From Haloferax sp. Q22 (GTDB taxonomy: Archaea > Halobacteriota > Halobacteria > Halobacteriales > Haloferacaceae): a DNA stretch of 64,000 nucleotides. The position numbers and the translations under genes were made by a program. The notes under the pieces are model-generated. The model made no database searches. It was not told where the DNA came from and saw nothing but the letters and a program-made list of their open reading frames with translations. Shown here one piece after another: positions 1 through 8,449 of the stretch. The stretch spans positions 186,001 through 250,000 of the forward strand of contig NZ_LOEP01000016.1 of the NCBI RefSeq assembly GCF_001482285.1, given 5' to 3'. Positions within the stretch are counted from its first letter, which is position 1, and each line of letters begins with the position of its first letter.

Positions 1-1163
1 TTGCCGGACAGGGAGCCGCGGAAGCGACCCTCCTTGCCCTTCAGGCGCTGACTGAGCGTCTTCAGCGGGCGGCCGGAGCGGTGGCGCGCCGGCGGCGTGC
101 CCGAAATCTCGTTGTCGATGAACGTGGTGACGTGGTACTGGAGCAGTTCCCACAGGTCCTCGATAATCAGCTGCGGGGCACCCGCCTCGCGGTTCTCCAT
201 GAACCGCTGGTTGATGCGGATGATGTCCACGAGCTTGTGGGTCAGGTCGTCCTCGGAGCGCTGGCCGTTGTCCAGCGTGATGGAGGGACGCGCCGTGACC
301 GGCGGGACGGGGAGGACGGTCAGAATCATCCACTCGGGGCGCGACCGGTCGGGGTCGATGCCGAGCGTGATGAGGTCCTCGTCCGGTATGTCCTCGAACC
401 AGTCGCGGATGTCCGAGGGCATCAGCTTGTTCATGTCCTCTTCGGTGAGGTCGAGGTCAAGCGCCTTTTCGAGCGCCTTGCGGTCGTCGCCGACCGGGCG
501 GAACTCGCCGGCGAGCACCTGGTTGACGCGCTCGGCGTCGAGTCCGGTCTCGTTGGCGAGGGTGACGGGGTCGACGCCCTCGTCGTCCTCGTCGTCGGGG
601 TCCGGCTGCATCGCTTCGGCGATGCGCTCGGAGTAGTCCCCGGCGAGCACGTTCTGGACCTCGTAGTAGGTCGTCGGCTTCTCGTGTTTGATGTCGTGCT
701 GCGGCGAGCCGCAGTGGGGACAGCGGTGGGCCTTGCGGGCCTGCCGGACCGCCGACTTCATCACGTCGCTCCAGTCGTCGCCGAGTTCCTTCGTGCGACC
801 GAGCTTGTCGCGGTACTCGTCTGCCTCCTCCTGGGTGAGCGAGAGGCGACCGCACTCGCGACACGTCGAGCGGAGCAGGCGGCGGATGAGCTTCGTGAAG
901 CCGACGTGGATGACGGGCGCGGCCAGTTCGATGTGGCCGAAGTGCCCGTTACACGACCCGGAGTGCTGGCCGCAGGTGCGGCACTGCAGCCCGGGGTCGA
1001 TGACGCCCAGCCGCGGGTCCATGAGACCCATGTCGATTGGGTAGCCGTCGTCGTCGTAGGTGTCCGCGGTGATGACCTTCGTCGCGGACATGTCTCGGTA
1101 CGTCTCCGGGTCCATCAACCCGAACTGGATGCTGCCGATTTCTTTGGGTGTCTGAATTGACAT
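1..1163 (-). CDS. rpoA1: DNA-directed RNA polymerase subunit A' (N-terminal part, truncated by window edge)
   Basis: Starts MSIQTPKEIGSIQFGLMDPE and runs off the left edge in frame, so only the first 387 residues are present. A' is the large catalytic subunit of the archaeal polymerase and, with A'', corresponds to bacterial beta'. The visible part carries the clamp zinc-binding cysteines (CRTCG, CNGHFGH, then CRECG and CPHCG pairs) and ends in the basic stretch before the active-site region. The ATG lies 6 nt after the rpoB' stop, so it is the fourth gene of the rpoH-rpoB''-rpoB'-rpoA' operon. The catalytic NADFDGD loop would lie outside the window. Confidence 0.97.
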   Translation of the reverse strand, partial: MSIQTPKEIGSIQFGLMDPETYRDMSATKVITADTYDDDGYPIDMGLMDPRLGVIDPGLQCRTCGQHSGSCNGHFGHIELAAPVIHVGFTKLIRRLLRSTCRECGRLSLTQEEADEYRDKLGRTKELGDDWSDVMKSAVRQARKAHRCPHCGSPQHDIKHEKPTTYYEVQNVLAGDYSERIAEAMQPDPDDEDDEGVDPVTLANETGLDAERVNQVLAGEFRPVGDDRKALEKALDLDLTEEDMNKLMPSDIRDWFEDIPDEDLITLGIDPDRSRPEWMILTVLPVPPVTARPSITLDNGQRSEDDLTHKLVDIIRINQRFMENREAGAPQLIIEDLWELLQYHVTTFIDNEISGTPPARHRSGRPLKTLSQRLKGKEGRFRGSLSG

Positions 1164-1169
1164 GAGTGG

Positions 1170-2999
1170 TTAGACCGCGTCCTTCAGTTCGATTCGCGGC
1201 CGGACGCCGAGCGCGACCATCTCGTCGAGGAGCAGCTTGAACGCGTAGCTGATCTCGATCTCGTGGATGTTGTCCTCGTCGCCGGTGACCGGGTCGTAGA
1301 TGCGGCGCTGGTCGCGGTCCTCGACGGCGACCATGCCGGTGTCGGCGGAGATGTAGACCTTCTCCTTGTCGGAGGAGTCGAGCAGGCGCTCCTGGAGCAC
1401 CATCGCGGCACCGTGGCCGATGACGGTGTCACGCTCCATCTCCCCGAGACGGAGGCCACCCTCGCGGGCGCGCCCCTCCGTCGGCTGGCGGGTGAGCACC
1501 TGCACGGGACCGCGTGAGCGGGCGTGCAGCTTGTTGCTCACCATGTGGTACAGCTTGTGGTAGAAGATGATGCCGACGAAGATTTCGGCCTCGATCTTCT
1601 CGCCGGTGACGCCGGAGTACATGACCTCCTTGCCGGAGGACATGAACCCGCGCTCTTCGAGCGCCGAGCGGAGTTCCTCTTCGTTTTCGCCCTGGAAGGC
1701 GGTGCCGTCGACGCGGCGGCCTTCGAGCGCGCCGACCTTGCCGCCGAGCATCTCCAGCACGTGGCCGACCGTCATCCGCGACGGCAGGGCGTGCGGGTTG
1801 AGCACGAGGTCGGGAACGACGCCGTCGGCGGTGAAGGGCATGTCCTCCTGGGGTGCCAGGTGGCCCACGACGCCCTTCTGTCCGTGACGGGACGCGAACT
1901 TGTCGCCGAGTTCCGGAACGCGCTGGTCGCGGACGGACACCTTGGCGAGTTTCGAGCCGTCTTCGCCCTCCATGAGGGTGACCGTGTCCACGACGCCGGA
2001 CTCGCCCGAGCGCATCGTGACGGAGGTCTCGCGGCGCTTCTGCGGCGAGAGCCCCGCCATGTCGTCGGGTTCCTCGAGGAACCGCGGCGGCGAGGTCTTG
2101 CCGAGCAGCACGGAGTTCTCGTCGACGACCGTCTCGGGGTTGACGAGGCCGTCCTCGTCGAGGTGCGAGTACGCGTCTTCACCGCGCGCGCCGCGCACGT
2201 CCTGCGACGGAATCTCGAAGCGGTCTTCCTGACCGCCGGGGTAGCGGCGCTCTTCGCCCTCGTAGGTGCGGAAGAAGTGCGAGCGGGCGAGGGCGCGTTC
2301 GACGGACCCCTTGTTCATGACGAGCGCGTCCTCGATGTTGAAGCCCTCGTAGGACATGACGGCCACGACGAAGTTCTGGGCCGCCGGTCGCTCGTCGAAC
2401 CCGATCTGCTCCGTGGTCTGCGTTTTGACCATCGAGAGCTGCGGGTAGTGCATGAGGTGCTGACGGGTGTCCGGGCGGATTCGGTAGTTCGCCGCGGGCA
2501 GCCCGAGGGACTGCTTCATCATCCCTGCACCCATCGTAATGCGGGGCGAGGCGTTGTGTTCCGGGTACGGAATCATCCCGGCACCGATGCCAAAGATGAG
2601 CTGCGGGTCGATTTCGAGGTGCGTGTGGTCCTCGTTGAGTTCGTCCTCGTCGACCGCGACGTAGATGTCCTCTTCCTCCTCGGCGTCGATGAACTCGACG
2701 AGTCCGCGCTCGACGAGGTCGTCGAAGTCGAGTTCGTTGTTGTCGAGCGCCTCGACGTGGTCGTCGTCGAGGAGCGGCTCGCCGTCTTCGACGACGATGA
2801 GCGGACGGCGGGCGCGGCCCGCGTCGGCGTTGATGATGACTTCGCGGGTGCGCTCTTTGACGGAGACGTTCACCATCTGGCTCACGTCGCCGCGGCGGCG
2901 CGCCTCTCGGATCTGTGCCGCGAGTTGGTTGGGGTCCGGGTGGGTCCCGACGAGACTACCGTTGACGTATACTTTCGCTTCTCGCTGTGCCTGAGCCAT
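1170..2999 (-). CDS. rpoB1: DNA-directed RNA polymerase subunit B' (B1)
   Basis: 609 residues from [18 protein letters not shown]. This is the C-terminal half of the beta-like subunit, which forms the catalytic wall, hybrid-binding domain and clamp. The [12 protein letters not shown] motif and the [12 protein letters not shown] segment are clear. The frame opens further upstream, but ATG 2999 is preferred because it follows the rpoB'' stop by one base and gives the family N-terminus. Oddity: the C-terminal zinc site of other archaea (C-x2-C and C-x2-H) is replaced by Ser, Thr, Asp and Thr near residues 551-572, although the following [13 protein letters not shown] is kept. Confidence 0.98.
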   Translation of the reverse strand: MAQAQREAKVYVNGSLVGTHPDPNQLAAQIREARRRGDVSQMVNVSVKERTREVIINADAGRARRPLIVVEDGEPLLDDDHVEALDNNELDFDDLVERGLVEFIDAEEEEDIYVAVDEDELNEDHTHLEIDPQLIFGIGAGMIPYPEHNASPRITMGAGMMKQSLGLPAANYRIRPDTRQHLMHYPQLSMVKTQTTEQIGFDERPAAQNFVVAVMSYEGFNIEDALVMNKGSVERALARSHFFRTYEGEERRYPGGQEDRFEIPSQDVRGARGEDAYSHLDEDGLVNPETVVDENSVLLGKTSPPRFLEEPDDMAGLSPQKRRETSVTMRSGESGVVDTVTLMEGEDGSKLAKVSVRDQRVPELGDKFASRHGQKGVVGHLAPQEDMPFTADGVVPDLVLNPHALPSRMTVGHVLEMLGGKVGALEGRRVDGTAFQGENEEELRSALEERGFMSSGKEVMYSGVTGEKIEAEIFVGIIFYHKLYHMVSNKLHARSRGPVQVLTRQPTEGRAREGGLRLGEMERDTVIGHGAAMVLQERLLDSSDKEKVYISADTGMVAVEDRDQRRIYDPVTGDEDNIHEIEISYAFKLLLDEMVALGVRPRIELKDAV

Positions 3000-3000
3000 G

Positions 3001-4566
3001 TTAGTCGTCCGCGGGTGTGGCGTCGACGCTGTCGATGCCGGGAATACCCTCGACACCCATCGACGCGAGTTCTCGTTTCAGCGACTGTTCGTCTTCGACG
3101 TTCTGGGAGAGCTCCATCGCCTGCGCGAAGTTCTTCACCAGTCCACAGTTCGGTCCCTCGGGGGTCTCGGAGGGACAGATGCGACCCCACTGGGTCGCGT
3201 GCAGGTCGCGCGCCTCGAAGTGCGGCTGCGACCGCGACAGCGGACTGCGAAGGCGGCGAAGGTGCGACAGCACACCCATGTAGTCGGTGCGGTCGACGAG
3301 CTGGGAGACGCCGGAGCGGCCGCCGACCCAGTTGCCCGTCGCGATGGGGTGTTCGAGCCGCTCGGTGAGCACGTCGGACCGGACGACGGTGTTGACCGTC
3401 AGGTTCCGGTTCCGCATGTTGGCGCGTTCGAGCTGGTACTTCACGTCGCGCGCCAGCTTGTTGAGCGCCGTCCGGAAGAGGTCCTTCATGAGGTCGCCGG
3501 AGACCTTCAGGCGCTTGTTGGCGTAGTGGTCCTTGTCGTCGGAGTCGCGGCGCTGCAGCGCGAGTTCGAAGCACGCCTCGGCCATGCGACAGAGGTAGTA
3601 CGCCTTGTTCATGCGCACTTCCTCTTCCTCCGCGCCCTCCTCGTGGAGGTGCGGGAGCAGGTAGCGGTCGATGACGTAGTTGGCGCGCTTGAGCTGGTAG
3701 TTCTTGCCCTGCCCGCCGGCGACGCGCTTACCGAGCGCCTCGATGGCCTGTTCTTGGGTCTGCACCTCGGCCTCCTCGAGGTTCTCGAGCATGAACTTCA
3801 CAATCTCCGGGTCGTCGGAGACGCGGTGGACGATCTCCTCGTCGGATTCGAGGCCGAGCGCGCGGACGAGCGTGACGAAGTTGACGCTCCCGGAGACGGA
3901 CGGGAACGACACTTCGAGGAGCCCCTCGCGGTTGCGCTCGCAGAGCACGAGCGCGCGGTAACCGCGGCGCTGGCTGAACGTCTTCGCGACCTGAATCTCG
4001 TCGCCGTACTTCGTGTCGTACTCGGCGAGAATCTTGTTCGGTGCCAGGTCCTCCGAGGTCATGAGCACGCGCTCGGAGCCGTTGACGATGAAGTAGCCAC
4101 CGGGGTCGACGGGGTCCTCGCCGATTTCGACGAGATCCTCGTCGGAGAGCTCCGCGATGTTACACTTCGAGGAGCCGACCATGATGGGCATCCGGCCGAC
4201 CTTCGTCTCGGCGGTGTCGACGACGACCTCCTCTTCTTCCTCGCCGCCGCGGACGATGGACATCTCCATGAACACGGGGGCGGAGTAAGTGATGTTGCGC
4301 AGGCGCGCTTCCTGCGGGAAGAGCAGTTCCTCGGAGCCGTCGGCCTCGCGGACGCGGGGCGTCTCCACGCGGACGCCACCGAGTTCGACGTAGACGGGTT
4401 CCTCGCCCTCCTTGTCGCCGATGTCGGTCTCGATGGTCGCCTTCTCCTCGACGACGTCCATCATGCCGCGTTCGAGGAACGCGTTAAACGAGCGGAAGTG
4501 GTGTTCAGCGAGCCGTTCTTCAGAGAAGTACTTGCGAGAGACCTCGCGTCGCGCTTGTCGGTTCAT
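3001..4566 (-). CDS. rpoB2: DNA-directed RNA polymerase subunit B'' (B2)
   Basis: 521 residues from [19 protein letters not shown]. It is the N-terminal half of the beta-like subunit (protrusion, lobe, fork). [16 protein letters not shown] and the C-terminal [14 protein letters not shown] (fork-loop/rifampicin-pocket region) identify it. Its ATG overlaps the rpoH stop in an ATGA (4563-4566), and its stop is one base before rpoB', so the genes are translationally coupled. The B''/B' split is normal for this archaeal lineage and is not a frameshift. Confidence 0.98.
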   Translation of the reverse strand: MNRQARREVSRKYFSEERLAEHHFRSFNAFLERGMMDVVEEKATIETDIGDKEGEEPVYVELGGVRVETPRVREADGSEELLFPQEARLRNITYSAPVFMEMSIVRGGEEEEEVVVDTAETKVGRMPIMVGSSKCNIAELSDEDLVEIGEDPVDPGGYFIVNGSERVLMTSEDLAPNKILAEYDTKYGDEIQVAKTFSQRRGYRALVLCERNREGLLEVSFPSVSGSVNFVTLVRALGLESDEEIVHRVSDDPEIVKFMLENLEEAEVQTQEQAIEALGKRVAGGQGKNYQLKRANYVIDRYLLPHLHEEGAEEEEVRMNKAYYLCRMAEACFELALQRRDSDDKDHYANKRLKVSGDLMKDLFRTALNKLARDVKYQLERANMRNRNLTVNTVVRSDVLTERLEHPIATGNWVGGRSGVSQLVDRTDYMGVLSHLRRLRSPLSRSQPHFEARDLHATQWGRICPSETPEGPNCGLVKNFAQAMELSQNVEDEQSLKRELASMGVEGIPGIDSVDATPADD

Positions 4567-4790
4567 TCGATCACCAGTCGGTATACGACTGCTTTGTCTG
4601 TCGTTCGAGAGTTCCGAACGATCTTGATGACGTCGCCGGGCTCTGCGTCCTCGGGGAGCGCCGGGTCCTTCAGCTTGATCTTCGGGAGGTTCGTCTTCTC
4701 GACGTTGTACTCCTGTAACACGTCCTCGACGGCCTCGTCGTCGAGTTTCGTGTGTTCCGGAACCAGTTTGTGTTGGCTTACGTCTACCAT
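4563..4790 (-). CDS. rpoH: DNA-directed RNA polymerase subunit H
   Basis: 75 residues starting [16 protein letters not shown] and ending AVVYRLVIE, the typical RpoH/Rpb5-C fold ([24 protein letters not shown]). The open frame extends upstream to 4907, but the extension is unlike the family, so ATG 4790 is chosen. It is the first gene of the polymerase operon and overlaps rpoB'' by 4 nt. Confidence 0.96.
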   Translation of the reverse strand: MVDVSQHKLVPEHTKLDDEAVEDVLQEYNVEKTNLPKIKLKDPALPEDAEPGDVIKIVRNSRTTDKAVVYRLVIE

Positions 4791-4854
4791 GTATGGTGCT
4801 GCTGGGTGCTGGAAGAAGCTGTCACGGGATACTACGGCTGATTTTGGGACGCAC

Positions 4855-4863
4855 CCATTTAAC
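4855..4863 (-). promoter_or_regulatory. Probable TATA box of the polymerase operon
   Basis: On the minus strand GTTAAATGG lies about 65-70 nt before the rpoH ATG, which would leave a leader of about 40 nt. It is the best TATA-like element in this intergenic region. Assigned by eye only. Confidence 0.45.
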
Positions 4864-5017
4864 ACTTGCCAACTGCCTCGAAGAAAGGCGGCGCTATCGG
4901 AGGTCACGCACCGGAGATGCGCGAATCGTCACGTGTTGGCATGGGGTATCCCAATATAAATGTCTTCGGGGCAAGAATCGCGGTACCGCGGGCCAAGGGC
5001 AACCCAGATGGTAAGTC

Positions 5018-5030
5018 TTATCTATAAACC
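5018..5030 (+). promoter_or_regulatory. TATA box of the tRNA-Asp transcript
   Basis: TTATCTATAAACC sits about 30 nt before the first tRNA-Asp. A second TATA-like element (AATATAAATG, about 4951-4960) lies some 65 nt further upstream. No TATA element is visible in the 29-nt spacer between the two tRNAs, so both are probably made from one transcript. Confidence 0.65.
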
Positions 5031-5057
5031 TCGGCTACGGATGAGTGCAGACGGAGG

Positions 5058-5130
5058 GCCCGGGTGGTGTAGTGGCCCATCATACGACCCTGTCACGGTC
5101 GTGACGCGGGTTCAAATCCCGCCTCGGGCG
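5058..5130 (+). tRNA. tRNA-Asp (anticodon GTC), copy 1
   Basis: The 73-nt cloverleaf folds cleanly: acceptor GCCCGGG pairs with CTCGGGC, the anticodon stem CGACC/GGTCG encloses CTGTCAC with GTC at 5092-5094, and the T-stem GCGGG/CCCGC encloses TTCAAAT. Discriminator is G. CCA is not encoded and no intron is seen. It is identical to the copy 29 nt downstream. Confidence 0.97.
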
Positions 5131-5159
5131 CTCTCCGTACCGCAAACTCACTTCAGTAA

Positions 5160-5232
5160 GCCCGGGTGGTGTAGTGGCCCATCATACGACCCTGTCACGG
5201 TCGTGACGCGGGTTCAAATCCCGCCTCGGGCG
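5160..5232 (+). tRNA. tRNA-Asp (anticodon GTC), copy 2
   Basis: Identical in all 73 positions to the copy at 5058-5130. The last bases of this copy begin a 52-bp direct repeat that returns at 5439-5490, so the downstream fragment field starts at its 3' end. Confidence 0.97.
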
Positions 5233-5270
5233 CTTTTCCGAACGTTACAGGCCAAGCGACGCGTCTTGTC
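5219..5270 (+). repeat. Direct repeat unit 1: tRNA-Asp 3' end plus flank
   Basis: This 52-bp stretch (end of the T-stem, 3' acceptor strand and about 38 bp of flank) recurs without mismatch at 5439-5490, 220 bp away. The shared flank includes CGCTTTTCCGAACGTTACAG. The second unit has no tRNA 5' part. Confidence 0.9.
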
Positions 5271-5309
5271 GCGTCGTGACCCCCAACGTGCTGTAAACGC
5301 CCAGACAAA

Positions 5310-5389
5310 GGGATTTGAACACGAACAGTCGTATGCCCGCACAGCGACCGAAGGGAGCGAGCAGGAACGTCTGTGAATGGGTTCAAATC
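5310..5389. repeat. T-arm inverted repeat with long loop
   Basis: GATTTGAAC at 5312-5320 is the reverse complement of GTTCAAATC at 5381-5389. Between them lies AGCGACCGAAGGGAGCGAGC, a variant of the core found in the neighbouring hairpins. A second small hairpin (CTCGGCGAGACGAAGTCTCGCCGA-like, about 5390-5413) follows directly. Confidence 0.7.
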
Positions 5390-5438
5390 TCGGCGAGACG
5401 AAGTCTCGCCGACGTGCCACTCGCTCCGCTCGCGGCAC

Positions 5439-5490
5439 TCCCGCCTCGGGCGCTTTTCCGAACGTTACAGGCCAAGCGACGCGTCTTGTC
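5439..5490 (+). repeat. Direct repeat unit 2: orphan tRNA-Asp 3' fragment
   Basis: Identical to 5219-5270 over 52 bp. It carries the T-stem end and acceptor 3' strand of tRNA-Asp but no D-arm or anticodon arm, so it cannot make a tRNA. Confidence 0.9.
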
Positions 5491-5527
5491 ACGTTGCGAC
5501 CCCGACGTGCTGTAACCGCCAGACAGA

Positions 5528-5600
5528 GGGATTTGAATCGGGGAGCAATGCGAACGGAGTGAGCGGAGCGACCGAGGTTCAAATCCCGCCTCGGGCGCTT
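5528..5600. repeat. T-arm hairpin element plus tRNA-Asp 3' fragment
   Basis: GGGATTTGAA (5528-5537) and TTCAAATCCC (5578-5587) form a perfect 10-bp inverted repeat. The loop holds GGGGAGC and ends GCGACCGAGG. The right arm is the tRNA-Asp T-loop and T-stem and continues through the acceptor strand to CGGGCGCTT at 5600. Confidence 0.85.
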
Positions 5601-5677
5601 CTCTGATTTCAACTCCTCCAGCGAGGCGTCTCGTCGCCGAGCGACAGCGAGTGGAATCTGTAAGCGGTGACAGGTGG

Positions 5678-5734
5678 GATTTGAACCAAGGAGCGACGCG
5701 AGCGCCAGCGAGCAAAGCGACCGAGGTTCAAATC
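5678..5734. repeat. T-arm hairpin element without acceptor end
   Basis: GATTTGAACC (5678-5687) pairs with GGTTCAAATC (5725-5734). The loop again contains GGAGCGACG and ends GCGACCGA. Unlike the 5528-5600 copy it does not continue into the acceptor strand. The whole 5233-5808 stretch holds no credible gene. Confidence 0.8.
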
Positions 5735-5808
5735 TAGGACTCGCCACCGCCTGAGAGCCGGAGACGCGTCACTACCGCCATATTCTCGCGTGACGTCTGT
5801 ACAGTATC

Positions 5809-6597
5809 GTGAACAGCACAACGGATGGGCGAGTCGTCGTCGTAACCGGCGCGAACGAGGGTATCGGCTACCACACGCTGACGGCGCTCCTGAAGAAGGG
5901 ATATCGGGTCGCCGGACTCGACATTAACGTTGACAATCTCCGGCCGCTTCAGGAGGCGTCTCCCGACCGCGTCCGCGTCTACGAGTGCGACGTCACGAAC
6001 GATGACGACGTGGAGGCGGCGGTGGCCGAAATTCTCGACGAGTGGGGGCACATCGACATCCTCCTCAACAACGCGGCGATATTCAACTTCGGCCTGTTCG
6101 ACGACCGAACGCTCGACGACACGCGCGAAGAGTTCGAGGTGAACTACTTCGGCTACCTCCGGATGATACGGGCCGTTCTACCACACATGCGGGCCCGGAA
6201 CTCCGGGCACATCCACAACGTGAGCTCCGGCGTCGGACTCGTCGGCACGCCGGGACTATCGGGGTACGCGTCGACGAAGGGCGCAATCGAGGCGTTCACC
6301 CGGTCGCTTCGGATGGAACTGCAACGCGAGAACGTCTCCTGTTCCGTGATGCACCCACCTTACACCGCCACCCGGTCGGCGGCCCGACTCGGGCTCCCGT
6401 CGTCGATGATGAGTGACCCCGAAGACGTAGGGCGGAAGTTCGCCGACAAAATCGAATCTACCCGCCTCGTCGTCACCGCCGACCTGACGACCAGAATCGG
6501 GCTGTACCTCGCCCGCCGCTTCCCGTTCATCGTCAAGCGGGGTACCAAGCAGTTCCTCGACGAGCGCGAGGCGACCGCCGAATCAGTCGGGCGGTGA
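5809..6597 (+). CDS. Short-chain dehydrogenase/reductase
   Basis: 262 residues from a GTG start placed about 30 nt after a TATA-like CATATTC, giving a leaderless message. It has a complete classical SDR layout: TGANEGIG nucleotide-binding turn at residues 13-20, NNAA at 87-90, Ser near 139-140 and the YASTK catalytic pair Tyr153/Lys157. The Asp at the end of strand 2 (GLDIN) suggests NAD(H) preference. Substrate cannot be told from sequence. It starts just beyond the tRNA-Asp repeat field and has no operon partner. Confidence 0.9.
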   Translation: MNSTTDGRVVVVTGANEGIGYHTLTALLKKGYRVAGLDINVDNLRPLQEASPDRVRVYECDVTNDDDVEAAVAEILDEWGHIDILLNNAAIFNFGLFDDRTLDDTREEFEVNYFGYLRMIRAVLPHMRARNSGHIHNVSSGVGLVGTPGLSGYASTKGAIEAFTRSLRMELQRENVSCSVMHPPYTATRSAARLGLPSSMMSDPEDVGRKFADKIESTRLVVTADLTTRIGLYLARRFPFIVKRGTKQFLDEREATAESVGR

Positions 6598-6615
6598 CGG
6601 GCGCGAGCGCCGGAC

Positions 6616-6972
6616 TCACCCGACGAAGCCGCCGACTGCTCCGCCAATCGCCACGCCGACCAACGCCGCAACGAGCGTCCCGAAGGCGTACCGCACCGCC
6701 GTATCGTAGTCGCCCGCGTCCGCGAGTTCCGCGACGCCGACCGCGAACGAGGAGAACGTCGTGAAGGCCCCGCAGAATCCGGTTCCGGCGAGCGTCACGG
6801 CCGCGTCGCCGACGGGCGCGGAGACGAGAAAACCCAGCGCGACGCTCCCGAGGACGTTGACGGTGACGGTGCTCCACTTGCCGACGACTCGCTGGTCGAC
6901 AGTGTGCCGGGCGACCGCGCCGGCCATCCCGCCGACGCCGACGAGGGCGGCCGAGAGAAGCGAGAGAGTCAT
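6616..6972 (-). CDS. crcB: CrcB/FluC fluoride channel subunit 1
   Basis: 118 residues, four membrane segments. The family signature GTGFCGAFTTFSSFAVG and the VNVLGS motif are present. FluC proteins export fluoride as dual-topology dimers. The ATG overlaps the stop of the second crcB copy (ATGA at 6969-6972). The open frame continues far upstream through that copy, but the family N-terminus begins at MTLSLLSAALVG. Confidence 0.93.
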   Translation of the reverse strand: MTLSLLSAALVGVGGMAGAVARHTVDQRVVGKWSTVTVNVLGSVALGFLVSAPVGDAAVTLAGTGFCGAFTTFSSFAVGVAELADAGDYDTAVRYAFGTLVAALVGVAIGGAVGGFVG

Positions 6973-7304
6973 TGCCGCCCTCCGAACGCGAGGCCGAGCG
7001 CGGCGGCGGCGAAGCCGAGCACGTAGTTCGCGCCGACGTTGAGCGCGCCGCCCATCGGCGACAGCGACACGGTCTGGACGGCGAACGTGCTGTACGTCGT
7101 GAACGACGAGAGCAGCCCGGTCCCGAAGAACAACTGCGCCCGGCGGGAGGAGACCGACGTGATGAACGTCCCGAGGAGGAAGCTCCCGAGGACGTTCACC
7201 GCGAGCGTGCCGCCCGCACCGGGAATCGCGACGGAGACGCCGTAGCGCAGTATCGCGCCGGCGAAGCCACCGAGGGCGACCAGCGCCAGTTCCGAGCGGT
7301 CCAT
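6969..7304 (-). CDS. crcB: CrcB/FluC fluoride channel subunit 2
   Basis: 111 residues with the same four-helix layout, VNVLGSFLLGTF and GTGLLSSFTTYSTFAVQ. It is first in the pair, upstream of and overlapping subunit 1. Two adjacent divergent copies usually make an obligate heterodimer whose halves have fixed opposite topology. No fluoride riboswitch was recognised upstream. Confidence 0.93.
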   Translation of the reverse strand: MDRSELALVALGGFAGAILRYGVSVAIPGAGGTLAVNVLGSFLLGTFITSVSSRRAQLFFGTGLLSSFTTYSTFAVQTVSLSPMGGALNVGANYVLGFAAAALGLAFGGRQ

Positions 7305-7324
7305 ACGGCTGTTCTCCGGCCAGA

Positions 7325-8374
7325 CTACTCCATGGTTTCGGAACGGTCACCCTCGGGGACCGCCCGTGGCGTCGCGCCGCCGTCTGGCGTCTCTCGGGGA
7401 CGCACCCGAACGTCGTGGACCGTCTCCGTGGTGTCGTCGACGACGAGGGCGCAGCCGCGTTCGCGCGGGAGCCGGGACCGGAGCGACTCGTCGAAGTACG
7501 TCGGGTCGGCGGCGGCCATCGCCGACACGTCGGGGCCAGCGGTGAGTCGGTGGACGACCCGGAGGTCGGCCTGCGAAACGGCGACCTCGGGGAGCGCGGA
7601 GGGTCGCTGGGTCGCGAGAACGACGCCGACGCCGGGGGCTCGCCCGCGCGTGAGAAGCGTTCGAAGCGCGGCGTCCGCGAGACCGCCGACGAACGCGTGA
7701 GCCTCGTCGAGAAGCACCCACGGAATGCGAGAGACCGAACCCGCGACGCGGGCGTCGTAGAGGCCGCGGGCGACGACGCGGACGACCGCGCTCGCGGGGG
7801 TCTCGTCCAGCCCGGAGAGGTCGAGCACGTCGGGTGCGGGACCGCAGAGCGACCGTGGGTCGAGCCCGTCGGGGTGGAACACGTCCCACGAGTCGGCGAG
7901 TGCGAGGTGGTTCGCCGCGGCTCTGCGCGTTTCGGGTGCGGTGTCGGCGTCGTCGACCGCTCCGCGCATCGCCAAGAGCGAGTCTTCCTCGGCCGCGAGT
8001 CGCCACACGAGCGACCCCGCGGGGCCGGTCGGGTCGAGACCGAGCAGGTCCGGCCACGCGGTCGGCGGGAGCGCGTCGGCGCGGACAGTCGGCGCGTCGT
8101 GGACTGTCCCGTCTATCGGCGACTCGGCGAGCCCCCCGAAGACGCCCATCGGGTCGATGACGACCGGTGCGACGCCCACGGCGCGCGCCAGTCCCTCGGC
8201 GACGACGCCGAGCGTGTGGGACTTCCCGCTGCCGCGCTTGCCGACGACGACGGCCGCGTGCGGGCGGTTCACGTCGAGGCCGACGGCCGCCCCGTCGCTC
8301 CCGTCGCGGGCGCGGTAGTTCCCGAACCGGCAGACTGGACTATCGTCGTCCGACTCGCGACCGATGATGTGCAT
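7325..8374 (-). CDS. HerA/FtsK-like P-loop ATPase
   Basis: 349 residues. Walker A is GKRGSGKS at residues 45-52, and Walker B VLLDEAHAF lies near 215-225, followed by LLTRGRAPGVGVVLATQRPSALP, a sensor/arginine segment typical of HerA and other DUF87-like DNA translocases. The N-terminus MHIIGRESD suits a short beta-barrel cap. It is short for a full HerA (usually about 500 residues) and no nurA partner is adjacent, so its role in DNA processing is inferred from the fold only. The fluoride channel pair follows after 20 nt. Confidence 0.8.
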   Translation of the reverse strand: MHIIGRESDDDSPVCRFGNYRARDGSDGAAVGLDVNRPHAAVVVGKRGSGKSHTLGVVAEGLARAVGVAPVVIDPMGVFGGLAESPIDGTVHDAPTVRADALPPTAWPDLLGLDPTGPAGSLVWRLAAEEDSLLAMRGAVDDADTAPETRRAAANHLALADSWDVFHPDGLDPRSLCGPAPDVLDLSGLDETPASAVVRVVARGLYDARVAGSVSRIPWVLLDEAHAFVGGLADAALRTLLTRGRAPGVGVVLATQRPSALPEVAVSQADLRVVHRLTAGPDVSAMAAADPTYFDESLRSRLPRERGCALVVDDTTETVHDVRVRPRETPDGGATPRAVPEGDRSETME

Positions 8375-8419
8375 GGGACGGGTTGGTCCCGTGATGCGAC
8401 TTGAACCCCGGGACGAGGG

Positions 8420-8428
8420 TTTATATAC
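8420..8428 (+). promoter_or_regulatory. TATA box of the membrane-anchored protein at 8450
   Basis: TTTATATAC ends 21 nt before the ATG at 8450, placing the transcription start at or next to the start codon (leaderless). It lies in the short gap shared with the divergent ATPase. Confidence 0.7.
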
Positions 8429-8449
8429 GAACCCGCGGCCAGACGGCCC

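Noticed and set aside
1170-4566. Frameshift in the polymerase beta-like gene
   Set aside because: The division into B'' and B' is the normal state in this archaeal lineage, and both halves have proper starts and stops.
2998-4959. Open frame of 653 codons on the plus strand opposite rpoB''
   Set aside because: Composition is the Val/Leu/Arg/Asp pattern typical of shadows of acidic haloarchaeal genes; the opposite strand encodes a clear polymerase subunit.
4945-5000. Second promoter or small RNA upstream of tRNA-Asp
   Set aside because: A TATA-like AATATAAATG is present, but no structured RNA or ORF follows it that I can support.
5233-5808. Several short open frames in the tRNA-Asp repeat field
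   Set aside because: They are translations of tRNA fragments and hairpins, with repeated peptide pieces that reflect DNA repeats rather than protein domains.
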